NCBI RefSeq assembly: GCF_003001815.1
Contig: NZ_PVMZ01000001.1
Span: 1 to 64,000, forward strand
DNA from: Actinoplanes italicus
Lineage (GTDB): Bacteria > Actinomycetota > Actinomycetes > Mycobacteriales > Micromonosporaceae
DNA: 64,000 bases
Direction: 5' to 3'
Numbering within the stretch: position 1 is the first letter of the stretch; each line of letters opens with the position of its first letter. This document shows, piece after piece, positions 1-8,484 of this stretch. Below the pieces are notes generated by a model. That model was not told the origin of the DNA, ran no database searches, and was given only the letters and a program-made list of their open reading frames with translations. Position numbers and translations under genes: made by a program.

Positions 1-120
1 GAATCCTAGACCTGTCCGAAGACAAGCCCGGGTATTGCCATAATTGGCACTGGCTTATCAAGCACCCTGTTGAGTTCTCAAAGAACAACCGCACATCGAA
101 GTCCAGCCCGTTGAGGCTTC
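1..120 (-). promoter_or_regulatory. rRNA operon leader (16S gene lies left of the window)
   Basis: Read on the minus strand, positions 90-60 give GTTCTTTGAGAACTCAACAG followed by GGTGC. This is the conserved leader motif found just upstream of 16S rRNA genes in actinobacteria, where it takes part in RNase III processing of the precursor. The leader runs leftwards, so the 16S gene should begin just outside the window. No part of 16S itself is visible here. The call rests on recognition of the leader box and its orientation. Confidence 0.6.
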
Positions 121-137
121 ATCGAGGCAACCGCTCA

Positions 138-312
138 ATAGTACCCGGTCGTTTTCGCCGCCCAGAGTTGACCCTCTGTCAGCAACGCCCGAATGTTCCC
201 CGCTGTGCGGGAAGTGGGCCCTAGCAGAACCGGCCTACGATCGCTTTTCCGATCTAACCGCCCGGCTCCCTGCTGGCTTGACCACCCTACCCGGTCGGCT
301 TCGCAACCGCAA
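138..312 (-). promoter_or_regulatory. Putative tandem rrn promoters
   Basis: On the minus strand there is TTGCGG (312-307), a 17-base spacer, then TAGGGT (289-284), a fair -35/-10 pair. A second -10-like TACTAT lies at 143-138. Both -10 boxes follow the same bases, CGACCGGGTA, which suggests duplicated promoters. They sit about 50-220 bases upstream of the rRNA leader box, where tandem rrn promoters are expected. The second -10 has no good -35. The rest of 313-548 shows no gene. Confidence 0.4.
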
Positions 313-548
313 ATCCAATTTCTTGGATCTTTTTGTCGCACCGCCCGGCGTCGATCTCAAGCATAGCTCGCTGCCGACCGCCCTCGTGCCACCTTGCGGA
401 ATGTCACTTTCGTGCCGCTCCGTGCCGGTTTCCCTCGGGCAGAGAGAAAGTTACGCGACCCATGCGCCGGACCGCAAATCGACGTCCATGCCCGTCGGCG
501 CGGGCCGAGCGTCCACATGACGGTGGCGCGCCATGACAGAGTGGTGTC

Positions 549-764
549 ATGGCCACTCCCCCGGCACTGGCGGCCGACGCGGTCCTAGGCCTGCTCGTTC
601 CACTCTGGCAGTGGGCGATCGGGCTACTTGTGCTGGTCACAGTGGTGGTGTCGGCGCGCAAACTGCTGATGCGCGGCCCTTCGAGGATGGGCGGCGCCCT
701 CCTTCTGGCCGGCGGCGCGGTGCTCGTTCTGACCGCGATCAGCTACATCATGGAGAGTTTGTGA
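549..764 (+). CDS. Small two-helix membrane protein, function unknown
   Basis: The 71-residue product has two hydrophobic stretches, residues 10-35 and 47-66, joined by a basic loop (ARKLLMRGPSR), as in a small inner-membrane hairpin protein. The segment before the first helix could also be a short signal-like N terminus, so a pilin-like (TrbC/VirB2-style) small protein is possible but not shown. No clear ribosome binding site precedes the ATG. It stands alone between the rRNA promoter region and the nitrilase gene. The 255 bases after it (765-1019) hold nothing recognisable. Confidence 0.4.
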   Translation: MATPPALAADAVLGLLVPLWQWAIGLLVLVTVVVSARKLLMRGPSRMGGALLLAGGAVLVLTAISYIMESL

Positions 765-1019
765 CGCCGGATACATTCCGTTCACCGGGCTGAGCCACCA
801 GGGTCCACAGCGGTTGATGACAGCCCGTTCCAAAGGTCATCCGGGCAGTTCAGAGCTGGCTGGCTCGGACACCTCGGGCCCATCTCTCGGCTCCAGCGAA
901 TCGCTCAGGGTCTGGCCCACGCCGCTATTGAGTGGTGGCGGTGACCGGATTCGACCACAGCCGTGTCCGCTCCGCGGCGATCTCGACCGCACCGGACCCC
1001 GCGAACGACGGCGTGAGGT

Positions 1020-1814
1020 TCAGAGGCGGCGATTGGCGAGACTGGGTACCTCGGTGCGGATCTTGTCGAGGCGGTCCAGGTCGAGGTCGGCGAAGGTGAC
1101 GCCGACGGTGTCGGGTGCCTGGGAGACGACCGTCCCCCACGGGTCGACGATCATGCTTCGGCCGAAACACGTCCGGCCCGGTTCGTGGTCACCGATCTGG
1201 CCCGCGGCGAGGACGTAGCACTGGTTCTCGATCGCCCTGGCACGCAGCAAGACCTCCCAGTGGTCCCTACCGGTGTGGAGCATGAAGGCCGCGGGGACTA
1301 CGAGGATCTTGGCGCCGGCGATCGCCAGCTGCCGGTACAGCTCTGGGAACCGCAGGTCGTAGCAGATGCTCAGACCGGTGGGTACGCCGTCGACGTCGGC
1401 CACCACGGTCTGCCCGCCGGGTGCCACGGTGCGGGACTCCTGGTACGAGACACGGCCGGCGATCTCCACGTCGTACAGATGGATCTTGCGATAGATCGCG
1501 GCCCGGCTGCCGTCCGGCGTGAAGATCAGCGAGGTGTTGTACGTGCGGGCGGGGTCCGGGCCGGTCTCGTGGAAGGAACCGGCGTGCACCCAGAGGCCGA
1601 GTTCCCTGGCCGCCGACGCGAAGAACTCCGCGAACTCACCGTCGGCCGACTCCGGTTTCGGGGCGTCGGCAGAACGGCCGAGGAAGTCCACGTACTCCGG
1701 CAGGACCGCGAACTTCGCGCCGCCGGCGGCAGCACGCTCGAGCAGATCACGGGCGACGGTCAGATTGTGGGCACGGTCTTCACGTGAGTTCAGCTGGCAG
1801 ACGGCGACACGCAT
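1020..1814 (-). CDS. Carbon-nitrogen hydrolase, Nit1/Nit2-like
   Basis: This is a 264-residue nitrilase-superfamily amidase. The Glu-Lys-Cys triad is visible: Glu40 in LPEY, Lys110 in YRKIHLYD and Cys151 in ICYDLRFPE. The length fits the single-domain family. The YRKIHLYD and CYDLRFPE motifs are closest to the Nit1/Nit2 branch, which contains deaminated-glutathione amidases and omega-amidases. The exact substrate cannot be read from sequence. In an actinomycete the clean-up substrate could differ because mycothiol replaces glutathione. It is monocistronic and lies downstream of clpX with a hairpin between them. Confidence 0.85.
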   Translation of the reverse strand: MRVAVCQLNSREDRAHNLTVARDLLERAAAGGAKFAVLPEYVDFLGRSADAPKPESADGEFAEFFASAARELGLWVHAGSFHETGPDPARTYNTSLIFTPDGSRAAIYRKIHLYDVEIAGRVSYQESRTVAPGGQTVVADVDGVPTGLSICYDLRFPELYRQLAIAGAKILVVPAAFMLHTGRDHWEVLLRARAIENQCYVLAAGQIGDHEPGRTCFGRSMIVDPWGTVVSQAPDTVGVTFADLDLDRLDKIRTEVPSLANRRL

Positions 1815-1888
1815 GAGTCGAGCGTACGGCCATCGGCGTGGTTCGGAGCGGTCGTGGCCTCCAGACCGTCAGACGCTCGGAAACAGCA

Positions 1889-1919
1889 CTGCCGCCACCC
1901 TCGGGAGGGGCGACGGCAG
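1889..1919 (-). terminator. Terminator after clpX
   Basis: The outer arms CTGCCG (1889-1894) and CGGCAG (1914-1919) pair, with an inner CCCTC/GAGGG stem. On the minus strand the hairpin lies about 20 bases past the clpX stop and is followed by a T-containing stretch (TGCTGTTTCC). Confidence 0.55.
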
Positions 1920-1939
1920 CGTGACGAACAGGAAGCCGG

Positions 1940-3232
1940 TCAGGCCGACTTCTCCTCGCGGTCCGGACGGCGACGACGGCCGACGAACTCGCGCGGCACG
2001 ATCGTCGGGATCACGTTCTCCACGACGACCTCGCGGGTGATCACGACACGGGCGGCGTCGGGGTTGCTGGGCACCTCGAACATCACGTTCTGGAGGACTT
2101 CCTCCATGATCGCCCGGAGTCCTCGAGCACCCGTACCGCGAAGCATGGCCTGATCGGCGATGGCTTCCAGTGCGCCCTCGTCGAACTCCAGCTCCACGCC
2201 GTCGAGTTCGAAGAGACGCTGGTACTGCTTCACATACGCGTTCCGCGGCTCGGTGAGGATCTTGATGAGAGCATCACGGTCGAGGTTGCGGACGGTCGTG
2301 ATGACCGGGAGCCGGCCGATGAACTCGGGGATCAGGCCGAATTTGAGCATGTCCTCCGGCATCACCTTGCTGAAGATGTCGTCGGTGTTCCGCTCGGAGA
2401 TCGACCGGAGCCGGGCGCCGAAGCCCACGCCGCTCTGGCCCACCCGCTGTTCGATGATCCGATCCAGGCCCGCGAAGGCGCCGCCCACGATGAACAGCAC
2501 ATTCGTGGTGTCGATCTGGATGAACTCCTGGTGCGGGTGCTTGCGGCCGCCCTGCGGCGGAACGTTCGCGACCGTACCCTCAAGGATCTTGAGCAGAGCC
2601 TGCTGGACGCCCTCGCCGGAGACGTCGCGGGTGATCGACGGGTTTTCGCTCTTACGAGCGATCTTGTCGACCTCGTCGATGTAGATGATGCCCTGCTCGG
2701 CGCGCTTGACGTCATAGTCGGCGGCCTGGATCAGCTTGAGCAGGATGTTCTCGACGTCCTCACCGACGTAACCGGCCTCGGTGAGTGCGGTGGCGTCCGC
2801 GATCGCGAACGGCACGTTGAGCATGCGGGCCAGGGTCTGGGCCAGGTGCGTCTTGCCGCAGCCCGTGGGGCCGATGAGCATGATGTTGGACTTGGCCACC
2901 TCGACGTCGCTACCCCCGCCGGGTGCGCCGTTCGACTCGGCCTGAATCCGCTTGTAGTGGTTGTAGACCGCGACGGAGAGTGCTCTCTTCGCCTGCTCCT
3001 GACCAACGACGTAGTTGTCCAGGAACTGGCAGATCTCCATCGGTTTGGGAAGTTCTTCCCACTTCACCTCGCCGGTCTCGGCCAGCTCTTCTTCGATGAT
3101 CTCGTTGCAGAGGTCGATGCACTCGTCGCAGATGTAGACCCCAGGGCCCGCGATGAGCTTCTTGACCTGCTTCTGCGACTTCCCACAGAAGGAGCATTTG
3201 AGTAGGTCGCCACCGTCACCGATCCGTGCCAC
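1940..3232 (-). CDS. clpX: ATP-dependent Clp protease ATP-binding subunit ClpX
   Basis: ClpX is the AAA+ unfoldase that recognises, unfolds and feeds substrates to ClpP in the cytosol. The 430-residue protein has the N-terminal zinc-binding domain (Cys13, Cys16, Cys35, Cys38), Walker A GPTGCGKT (121-128), the GYVG pore loop (154-157), Walker B IIYIDE (182-187) and a sensor-2 GARGLR. The ClpP-docking loop reads VGFGA where IGFGA is usual. The start is a GTG preceded by GGGAG. It lies downstream of clpP1-clpP2 but is separated from them by a strong hairpin, so it probably has its own promoter in 3233-3388. Confidence 0.97.
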   Translation of the reverse strand: MARIGDGGDLLKCSFCGKSQKQVKKLIAGPGVYICDECIDLCNEIIEEELAETGEVKWEELPKPMEICQFLDNYVVGQEQAKRALSVAVYNHYKRIQAESNGAPGGGSDVEVAKSNIMLIGPTGCGKTHLAQTLARMLNVPFAIADATALTEAGYVGEDVENILLKLIQAADYDVKRAEQGIIYIDEVDKIARKSENPSITRDVSGEGVQQALLKILEGTVANVPPQGGRKHPHQEFIQIDTTNVLFIVGGAFAGLDRIIEQRVGQSGVGFGARLRSISERNTDDIFSKVMPEDMLKFGLIPEFIGRLPVITTVRNLDRDALIKILTEPRNAYVKQYQRLFELDGVELEFDEGALEAIADQAMLRGTGARGLRAIMEEVLQNVMFEVPSNPDAARVVITREVVVENVIPTIVPREFVGRRRRPDREEKSA

Positions 3233-3388
3233 CTACGGTCTCCCTGCATTCAATGGCCGGCTGCCGACCGAACCTTGCGCGAGGACGGATTGCCTCGTTG
3301 CCATCTATCGTCCGCCGACCCGCGTAACTGAGGCTGCAGACTCGACGTTACCCGCAAAGGGGCTGTTCTCCGACCCCCCAAAACGGGC

Positions 3389-3436
3389 GTGTCAGGGGTC
3401 GGCCAGTCTAGCGCCCACCGGCCGGCCCCCTGACAC
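3389..3436 (-). terminator. Terminator after clpP2
   Basis: A long inverted repeat pairs GTGTCAGGGG (3389-3398) with CCCCTGACAC (3427-3436), with further GGCC pairing inside. On the minus strand it follows the clpP2 stop by about 12 bases and runs into CGCCCGTTTTGGGG. It separates clpP1-clpP2 transcription from clpX. Confidence 0.65.
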
Positions 3437-3448
3437 CCAGGCTCAGCT

Positions 3449-4105
3449 TCAGACTCCGGCGGTCTGCAGGCTCTTCTTGCGGGTCGCCAGGACGACGTCG
3501 ACCAGGCCGTACTCCTTGGCCTCGTCCGCCGTCATGATCTTGTCGCGGTCGATGTCCTTACGGACCTGCTCGACCGGCTTGGAGGAGTGGTGCGAAATCA
3601 GCTCCTCCAGCTGGGTCCGCATCCGCATGATCTCGCGGGCCTGGATCTCGATGTCCGAACCCTGGCCATACCCACCCTCGGTGGCCGGCTGGTGGATGAT
3701 GATCCGCGAGTGCGGCAGCGCCATCCGCTTGCCGGGGGTGCCGCCGGCGAGCAGCACCGCTGCCGCGCTGGCCGCCTGACCGAGGCAGACCGTGCTGATG
3801 TCGGGACGGACGTACTGCATGGTGTCGTAGATCGCCGTCATCGCGGTGAAGGAGCCGCCGGGCGAGTTGATGTACATCAGGATGTCGCGGTCCGGGTCGG
3901 TGCTCTCCAGCGTCAGCAGCTGAGCCATCACGTCGTTGGCCGACGCGTCGTCCACCTGGACGCCGAGGAAGATGATCCGGTCCTCGAACATCTTGTTGTA
4001 CGGGTTGGACTCCTTGATGCCCCACGAGGTGCGCTCGGAGAACGAGGGCAGCACGTAGCGGTTGTGCACCGGAGCGAACCCGGGAGGCATGGAAAGGTCG
4101 GTCAT
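3449..4105 (-). CDS. clpP2: ATP-dependent Clp protease proteolytic subunit ClpP2
   Basis: This 218-residue serine protease subunit has the nucleophile Ser113 in GQAASAA, His138 in IIIHQP and the catalytic Asp in the DIDRD segment. The extended N terminus and GGYGQGSDIEIQ handle match the second ClpP of actinobacteria, which forms a mixed ClpP1P2 tetradecamer. The ATG follows a GAGGAG ribosome binding site. It lies 11 bases downstream of clpP1, so the two are co-transcribed and made in matched amounts. Confidence 0.96.
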   Translation of the reverse strand: MTDLSMPPGFAPVHNRYVLPSFSERTSWGIKESNPYNKMFEDRIIFLGVQVDDASANDVMAQLLTLESTDPDRDILMYINSPGGSFTAMTAIYDTMQYVRPDISTVCLGQAASAAAVLLAGGTPGKRMALPHSRIIIHQPATEGGYGQGSDIEIQAREIMRMRTQLEELISHHSSKPVEQVRKDIDRDKIMTADEAKEYGLVDVVLATRKKSLQTAGV

Positions 4106-4116
4106 GGTTCAGCTCC

Positions 4117-4755
4117 TCAGTTCAGCGTTCCGGCACCGTCCGGGACCTGCGTGGCCCCGGTGATCACCTTGTCGATGAAGCCATAGTCCTTGGCCTCCTC
4201 GGCCGTGAACCAGCGGTCACGGTCGAAGTCGGCGGCGATCTGCTCCTGGGTCTGGCCCGTGTGGAACGCGATCCGCTCCTGGAACATGCGCTTGGTGTAG
4301 AGCATCTGCTCCGCCTGGATGGCGATGTCGGCGGCGGTGCCACCCATGCCACCCGACGGCTGATGCATCATGATGCGGGCGTGCGGCAGGGCGAAACGCT
4401 TGCCCGGCGTCCCGGCGCAGAGCAGGAACTGCCCCATCGAGGCAGCCATGCCCATCGCGACGGTCTGCACGTCGTTGTCGATGAACTGCATCGTGTCGTA
4501 GATGGCCATACCCGAGTAGACAGAGCCACCCGGCGAGTTGATCCACAGGTGGATGTCGGCTTCCGGGTCCTCGGCGGAGAGCAGCAGCAGCTGCGCGCAG
4601 ATGCGGTTGGCGCTCGCGTCGGTCACCTCGCTGCCGAGGAAGATGATTCGCTCGCGCAGCAGGCGGTTGAAGACCGAGTCGTCGAGGTTGCCACTCAGGG
4701 TGTCACCGCCGCCGCGCCGCGACACGGGCCCGGTGGGGATGTGGAGATCGGTCAT
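4117..4755 (-). CDS. clpP1: ATP-dependent Clp protease proteolytic subunit ClpP1
   Basis: The product is 212 residues with Ser106 in GMAASMGQ and His131 in IMMHQPSGG, the same 25-residue spacing as in ClpP2. It is the first gene of the clpP1-clpP2 operon and forms the hetero-oligomeric protease with ClpP2 under ClpX or ClpC. An AAGGG ribosome binding site precedes the ATG. The upstream region carries a ClgR-type box and a -10 element, and a perfect terminator isolates it from tig. Confidence 0.96.
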   Translation of the reverse strand: MTDLHIPTGPVSRRGGGDTLSGNLDDSVFNRLLRERIIFLGSEVTDASANRICAQLLLLSAEDPEADIHLWINSPGGSVYSGMAIYDTMQFIDNDVQTVAMGMAASMGQFLLCAGTPGKRFALPHARIMMHQPSGGMGGTAADIAIQAEQMLYTKRMFQERIAFHTGQTQEQIAADFDRDRWFTAEEAKDYGFIDKVITGATQVPDGAGTLN

Positions 4756-4819
4756 GGCAGCCCTTCACAGCTTGCTGTGTCGGCCGGGATCCGGCCGGCA
4801 GGTTGTCCGTCGTACGACC

Positions 4820-4825
4820 AACCTA
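4820..4825 (-). promoter_or_regulatory. Putative -10 box of the clpP1-clpP2 promoter
   Basis: On the minus strand TAGGTT (4825-4820) matches the TANNNT form of actinobacterial -10 boxes. It lies about 65 bases upstream of the clpP1 ATG. No good -35 is seen, as expected for an activator-dependent promoter. The ClgR-type box upstream would be centred roughly 55-60 bases before the predicted transcription start. Confidence 0.4.
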
Positions 4826-4863
4826 ACTGGTCGGATGCGCATCAGCTTCCCGCTCGGGCAGCT

Positions 4864-4877
4864 GTTCGCTGACAGCG
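4864..4877 (-). promoter_or_regulatory. ClgR-type operator upstream of clpP1
   Basis: The plus strand reads GTTCGCTGACAGCG, which matches the ClgR consensus GTTCGC-N5-GCG known from Streptomyces, Corynebacterium and Mycobacterium clp promoters. It sits between the tig terminator and the clpP1 -10 box, at an activator-type distance. ClgR itself is not in the window. Its role here is inferred from the box and its position. Confidence 0.6.
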
Positions 4878-4907
4878 CATCGCGTGGCCGTACCCCCGTA
4901 AAACACA

Positions 4908-4945
4908 CCGGCCACCGCGCACCGTGAGCGGTGCGCGGTGGCCGG
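4908..4945 (-). terminator. Strong terminator after tig
   Basis: A perfect 17-base-pair stem (4908-4924 with 4929-4945) closes a TGAG loop. On the minus strand it lies 18 bases past the tig stop and is followed by TGTGTTTTACGG. The stem shows no mismatch, so it should work as an intrinsic terminator insulating clpP1-clpP2 from tig. Confidence 0.8.
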
Positions 4946-4963
4946 GTCAGGCAGACCTGAAGA

Positions 4964-6307
4964 TCAGTGGTTGTGGCCCGCGTGGTCGTCCTCGGAACGC
5001 AGGTCGTCGAGCGAGAGGACGTTGCCCTCGGTGTCCTTCATCGTGACCCGCTCCATGACGGAGGCCAGCGCCTTGCCCCGGCGCACGTCGCCGAAGACGG
5101 CGGCCGCGGCACCCGAGCGGACCAGCTGGTCGTAGTACTGCTGGGGCTGCATCTGGGCACGCTGGGCACGGTGCACGATCTCGTGACCGAACTCGTCGTC
5201 GGTGACCTGGACGTCCTCGGCGTCGGCGACGGTGTCGAGCAGCAGCTGGATCCGGACGCCCTCCTGAGCGGCCTCGGTCAGCTCCTGGTCGATCTGCTCC
5301 TCGGTCTTCTCCTCAGAGGCCAGGTAGTCGGCCAGGGTCGCGCCGATCCGCTCGAGCTGGTCGGTCATGGCCTGCTTGCGGCCCTCGACCTCGTCCTTGA
5401 CGACACCCTCGGGCGCCGGGATGTTCGCCGCCTCGACGAGCTGCTTGAGCGCCTCGTCACGGGCCGCGTAGATCTGCTCGACCTTCTTCACCCGGGTGAC
5501 GCGGGTGCGCAGGTCCTCGCGCAGCTCCTCCAGGGTGTCGAACTCGCTCGCCAGCTGGGCGAACTCGTCGTCGACCTCGGGCAGCTGCTTGTCCTTGACC
5601 GTCTTCACGACGACCTTCACCTCGGCGTCACGGCCGGCGAAGTCGCCGCCCACGAGCTGGGTGGTGAACTCGGCCTCGTCACCGGCGGACAGGCCGACGA
5701 GCACCTCGTCGAGGCCCGGAAGCAGCTGCTTGCTGCCGACCTCGTGGGAGATGTTGGTGGCCGAGCCACCCGGCACGTCCTCGCCGTCGACGGTCGCGTT
5801 CAGGTCGAGCTGAACGTAGTCACCCTCTGCAGCGGCACGCTCGACGGTCTTCAGGGTGGCGAAGCGCTCACGCAGGCCGTTGATCTGCTCGTCGATCTCG
5901 CTGTCGCCGATCTCGACGGCTGGAACCTCGACACTGATCCCGTCGAGGTCCGGGATGGTGATCTCCGGGCGGACGTCGACTTCGGCCGTGAACTTCAGCG
6001 GCGCGTTGTCGGCGAACTCGGTGATCTCCACCTCGGGACGGCCGAGAGTCTTGACGTCGTGCTCCTGGACCGCGGCGAGGATCTGCTGCGGGATCGCCTC
6101 CTGGACGGCCTCGTTCAGCACGGCGCCACGGCCGACACGCTGGTCGATCACCGCCGCCGGAACCTTGCCCTTGCGGAAGCCCGGCACCTGGACCTGCGCG
6201 CCGATCTCCCGGTACGCCTTCTGCAGGCTCGGCTTGAGCTCCTCGAACGGCACCTCGATGGCGAGCTTCACCCGGGTCGGGCTCAGAGTCTCGACGGTGC
6301 TCTTCAC
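4964..6307 (-). CDS. tig: Trigger factor
   Basis: This is a ribosome-bound chaperone and peptidyl-prolyl isomerase that acts on nascent chains. The 447-residue protein has the ribosome-docking signature GFRKGKVP (43-50), an FKBP-like middle domain (about 150-240) and a long helical C-terminal domain ending in a His-rich tail, HAGHNH. The length is normal. It is the classical upstream neighbour of the clp genes. An AAGGAGT ribosome binding site precedes the start. Promoter elements were not identified in the short gap to tRNA-Pro. Confidence 0.96.
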   Translation of the reverse strand: MKSTVETLSPTRVKLAIEVPFEELKPSLQKAYREIGAQVQVPGFRKGKVPAAVIDQRVGRGAVLNEAVQEAIPQQILAAVQEHDVKTLGRPEVEITEFADNAPLKFTAEVDVRPEITIPDLDGISVEVPAVEIGDSEIDEQINGLRERFATLKTVERAAAEGDYVQLDLNATVDGEDVPGGSATNISHEVGSKQLLPGLDEVLVGLSAGDEAEFTTQLVGGDFAGRDAEVKVVVKTVKDKQLPEVDDEFAQLASEFDTLEELREDLRTRVTRVKKVEQIYAARDEALKQLVEAANIPAPEGVVKDEVEGRKQAMTDQLERIGATLADYLASEEKTEEQIDQELTEAAQEGVRIQLLLDTVADAEDVQVTDDEFGHEIVHRAQRAQMQPQQYYDQLVRSGAAAAVFGDVRRGKALASVMERVTMKDTEGNVLSLDDLRSEDDHAGHNH

Positions 6308-6343
6308 AGGCGTACTCCTTGTTGCTGCGGATGTTGGTGTCAG

Positions 6344-6417
6344 TCGGGGTGGCGGGATTTGAACCCACGGCCCCTCGCTCCCAAAGCGAGTGCGCTACCA
6401 AGCTGCGCCACACCCCG
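6344..6417 (-). tRNA. tRNA-Pro (TGG)
   Basis: On the minus strand the seven-base acceptor arms CGGGGTG (6417-6411) and CACCCCG (6351-6345) pair, with A as discriminator at 6344. The anticodon stem CTCGC/GCGAG encloses TTTGGGA, giving anticodon TGG. The T loop reads GTTCAAAT. The length is 74 nucleotides and CCA is not encoded. Confidence 0.95.
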
Positions 6418-6547
6418 TGGCGTCGGCCAGTGTATGCGGTCCGCTTGCCTGCGTGTGCGCTGGAGTCACCTGCTGGGGAATCCGGTTCGCGCGGACGGGA
6501 GTTGATTCAGTAAGCTGTGCACGAGCCCCGAGCTTCTCGGGGGTCAT

Positions 6548-6621
6548 GCGGGCGTAGCTCAATGGTAGAGCCTCAGTCTTCCAAACTGATTACGCGAGTT
6601 CGATTCTCGTCGCCCGCTCCA
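6548..6621 (+). tRNA. tRNA-Gly (TCC)
   Basis: The acceptor arms GCGGGCG (6548-6554) and CGCCCGC (6611-6617) pair. The anticodon loop CTTCCAA gives TCC. The T arm contains GTTCGATT, discriminator T is at 6618 and CCA is encoded at 6619-6621. The 3' part of this gene (6578-6621) is repeated almost exactly at 10286-10328, which marks it as the attachment site of an integrative element. Confidence 0.95.
6578..6621 (+). repeat. Direct repeat 1 (attL-like, inside tRNA-Gly)
   Basis: These 44 bases run from the anticodon loop to the encoded CCA of tRNA-Gly. They recur at 10286-10328 with one base missing and one G-to-A change. An attachment site in the 3' half of a tRNA gene is typical of tyrosine-recombinase elements, and a broken integrase gene lies immediately beside it. 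Confidence 0.75.
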
Positions 6622-6624
6622 ACA

Positions 6625-6667
6625 CGAAGGCCCAGGTCAGCGGTGGTTTCGCTGGTCTGGGCCTTCG
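6625..6667. terminator. Hairpin after tRNA-Gly
   Basis: The arms CGAAGGCCCAGGTCAGCG and CGCTGGTCTGGGCCTTCG pair with one mismatch around a short loop. It lies three bases past the tRNA and could end transcription from both the tRNA and the convergent integrase remnant. A related hairpin follows the second tRNA fragment at 10332-10374. Confidence 0.7.
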
Positions 6668-6699
6668 TCATTCACCCGCCCGGATGATCTTGCGTGCCA

Positions 6700-7455
6700 T
6701 TACGTGTCGAACCTCGGGCTCCGGTCGCGCTTGGCCGCCTTGCCGGTGCCGGGTGCGGTGTCTGTCGGCTTGCTGCGCTTCGCTCGCTTGCCGCCCGCGG
6801 CCTTCGCCGGCTTGCTGGCCGGATCCTTCACCGGCTTCCCGGCCTTCGTGCCCTTGGTGATCCGCTTGTCCATGCTCTCGGCGATCTCGCGGTCTCGTTC
6901 GCTCGTCGCGTGCTGGTAGATCAAAGCCGCCCGCATGCTGGCGTGGCCCATCCGGTGCATCAGCTCCCGCGTGCTGGCACCGTCGCCGCTGCGATGTTGT
7001 TGCCGGTGTGCCGGAGGTCATGGAAGTGGAATCCCGCTGGCATCCCCGCGTCCGCCAGCGCCTTCGCCCACTTCACCGCCCGCCGGAAGTTGCCGGTTCA
7101 CAAGGGCATGTCCTTGTCGCCGGTGAAGATCAGCGCGTCCGGGTGCGCGCCGGTGAACTTCCCCAAGTGACTGATCAGGGCCTTGCGGGCAACTGCCGGA
7201 AGAGCAACGACCCGGATTCCTGCCGCCGACTTCGGCGGGCCGAACTCCAGGCCCGACTTCAAAGCCGCCAACTTCCGGGGTACGCGTACGGTCCCGGCCG
7301 CCAAGTCGACGTCGCACCGCCGCAGTGCGGCCAGTTCGCCCCAGCGGAGGCCGGAGAACGCAGCGACCGTGATCAACGCCACGTATCGGGGCGGCATTTG
7401 CTCGGCGAGCGCGAGGACCTGGGCGACGCTGGCGACGCGTCGAGGACCAGAAAAG
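6700..7455 (-). pseudogene. Broken tyrosine integrase, copy 1
   Basis: This is the remnant of a phage-type site-specific recombinase. The catalytic half is readable: FSGLRWGEL with the first catalytic Arg near 7345, FHDLRHT with the His-x-x-Arg box near 7035, MGHAS and then YQHATSERD with the catalytic Tyr near 6920, followed by a Lys/Ala-rich tail. A TGA replaces a sense codon at about 7101, and a one-base frameshift near 6975 separates HDLRHT from the GASTRELM segment. The N-terminal arm and core-binding domains are missing, because the reading frame meets unrelated sequence at about 7450. It cannot encode a working recombinase. Confidence 0.85.
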
Positions 7456-7866
7456 CATAACCAGAATCGACGAGAGACCTGTAGCCCCTAGCATCAAGTG
7501 TTGAGCAAGCCCAGAACGGCCAGCGTATCCCCACAGCGCAATTCCGGGTCTAGAACGGGCCAGCCCTTCAAATGCGAAGAGAATAACAGCCGTCACCAGT
7601 TCTAGGATCGAACCCTCAACCTGCCATAGCAGCCCAAGAAGATTCCTGGTGTCCGCTACATTTTGAAAGACCTTGAGTGGCGGTAAAGAATTCTTGAAGA
7701 CAGGCGTCCAGGTCTCGAGTGTAGCGATTGATGCAACAGCAATGGGAACAAAGAGTGGCATAACGTAGGGGAAGCCCCAAAGCCGCCCATACTTTTTGCC
7801 CGAGACGACGCCGAACGGAACCTTCACTGGTGTCATGCCGTACCTGACGCAGTTGGCGAGAGGCAC
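7440..7866 (-). pseudogene. Truncated membrane protein gene joined to integrase debris
   Basis: The first roughly 140 codons encode an unrecognised protein with hydrophobic stretches near residues 32-48 (PYVMPLFVPIAVASIA), 80-100 (LELVTAVILFAFEG) and 122-140 (LMLGATGLSSILVMLF). The frame then continues out of frame through the integrase remnant to a stop at 7018, so the natural C terminus is lost. The ATG at 7866 or at 7836 could be the start. Base composition is visibly lower in G+C than the neighbours, which suggests separate acquisition. Function is unknown. Confidence 0.5.
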
Positions 7867-8190
7867 GCCAACGAAGGGACCGTTGACGCCGGTACATCAT
7901 TCGGGCGTGAGCCAGCCAGCGCTTCTTTGGCCTTACCTTAAACGCCTGCATTCAGCCCGTACCTTGAATGGGGTGAAGAGGTGACCCTTGTAAAGATCAT
8001 CACTACGAGCTTTTTAGACGACGAAACAGCTTAGGCAAAACTCTAAACTGCCGATTTGATCTCTACTAGATCAAGGCGCCGCGCGAGCGCGGCGCGGCCG
8101 GACGCGCTCGGCCTGCTGGCGGCCTCCGGCCGGCATCGGCCGGCGCACCGGCCAACGTGAGACAGGGTGGCCAAGGGCAACGCTCTACCA
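7867..8190. other. Gene-free, lower-GC stretch with a GC-rich hairpin
   Basis: No supported gene is seen. The left part is AT-richer than the rest of the window. At 8077-8094 a perfect seven-base stem (CGCCGCG/CGCGGCG) with a CGAG loop lies about 100 bases past the stop of the last gene of the minus-strand cassette, so it may be its terminator. Confidence 0.4.
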
Positions 8191-8484
8191 CTACTGGCTC
8201 TGGTCCGCCTCTTCGAGCTTCCGCACGATGGCCCCAGCTCGCTGTGCCTCAGTGTCTCGGTCCTTCTGGTCCATGGCCGTGTATCGCTCGCTGTATTCGT
8301 TCATGGCAGGCGCTACCGCCTCGGTGTAAACCGATGACGCCATCGCCTCCCGCAGTGAGAGCCGACCGCCGAGGACATCGCTTGCCAGGTCGCGGAGGCG
8401 CTCGTCATCGGCCTCACGTTGGAGATGGATCAGTAGCTGTTCGACGAGTTGCTGTTCGCCCCGCGATCGTCCTTGGTAGCTCAT
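8191..8484 (-). CDS. Small charged helical protein of the type VII-like cassette
   Basis: The 97-residue product is rich in Glu, Arg and Gln and looks fully helical (GEQQLVEQLLIHLQREADDERLRDLA). It has no membrane segment or signal peptide. It is the last gene of a four-gene minus-strand run, and its ATG overlaps the stop of the preceding WXG-like gene by four bases (ATGA), so it is translationally coupled. A chaperone or immunity-like role for the upstream secreted protein is possible from position only. The family was not recognised. Confidence 0.6.
   Translation of the reverse strand: MSYQGRSRGEQQLVEQLLIHLQREADDERLRDLASDVLGGRLSLREAMASSVYTEAVAPAMNEYSERYTAMDQKDRDTEAQRAGAIVRKLEEADQSQ

Noticed and set aside
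4967-6505. Long plus-strand open frame opposite tig and across tRNA-Pro
   Set aside because: Tig is unmistakable, and the frame passes through a tRNA gene, so it is not coding.
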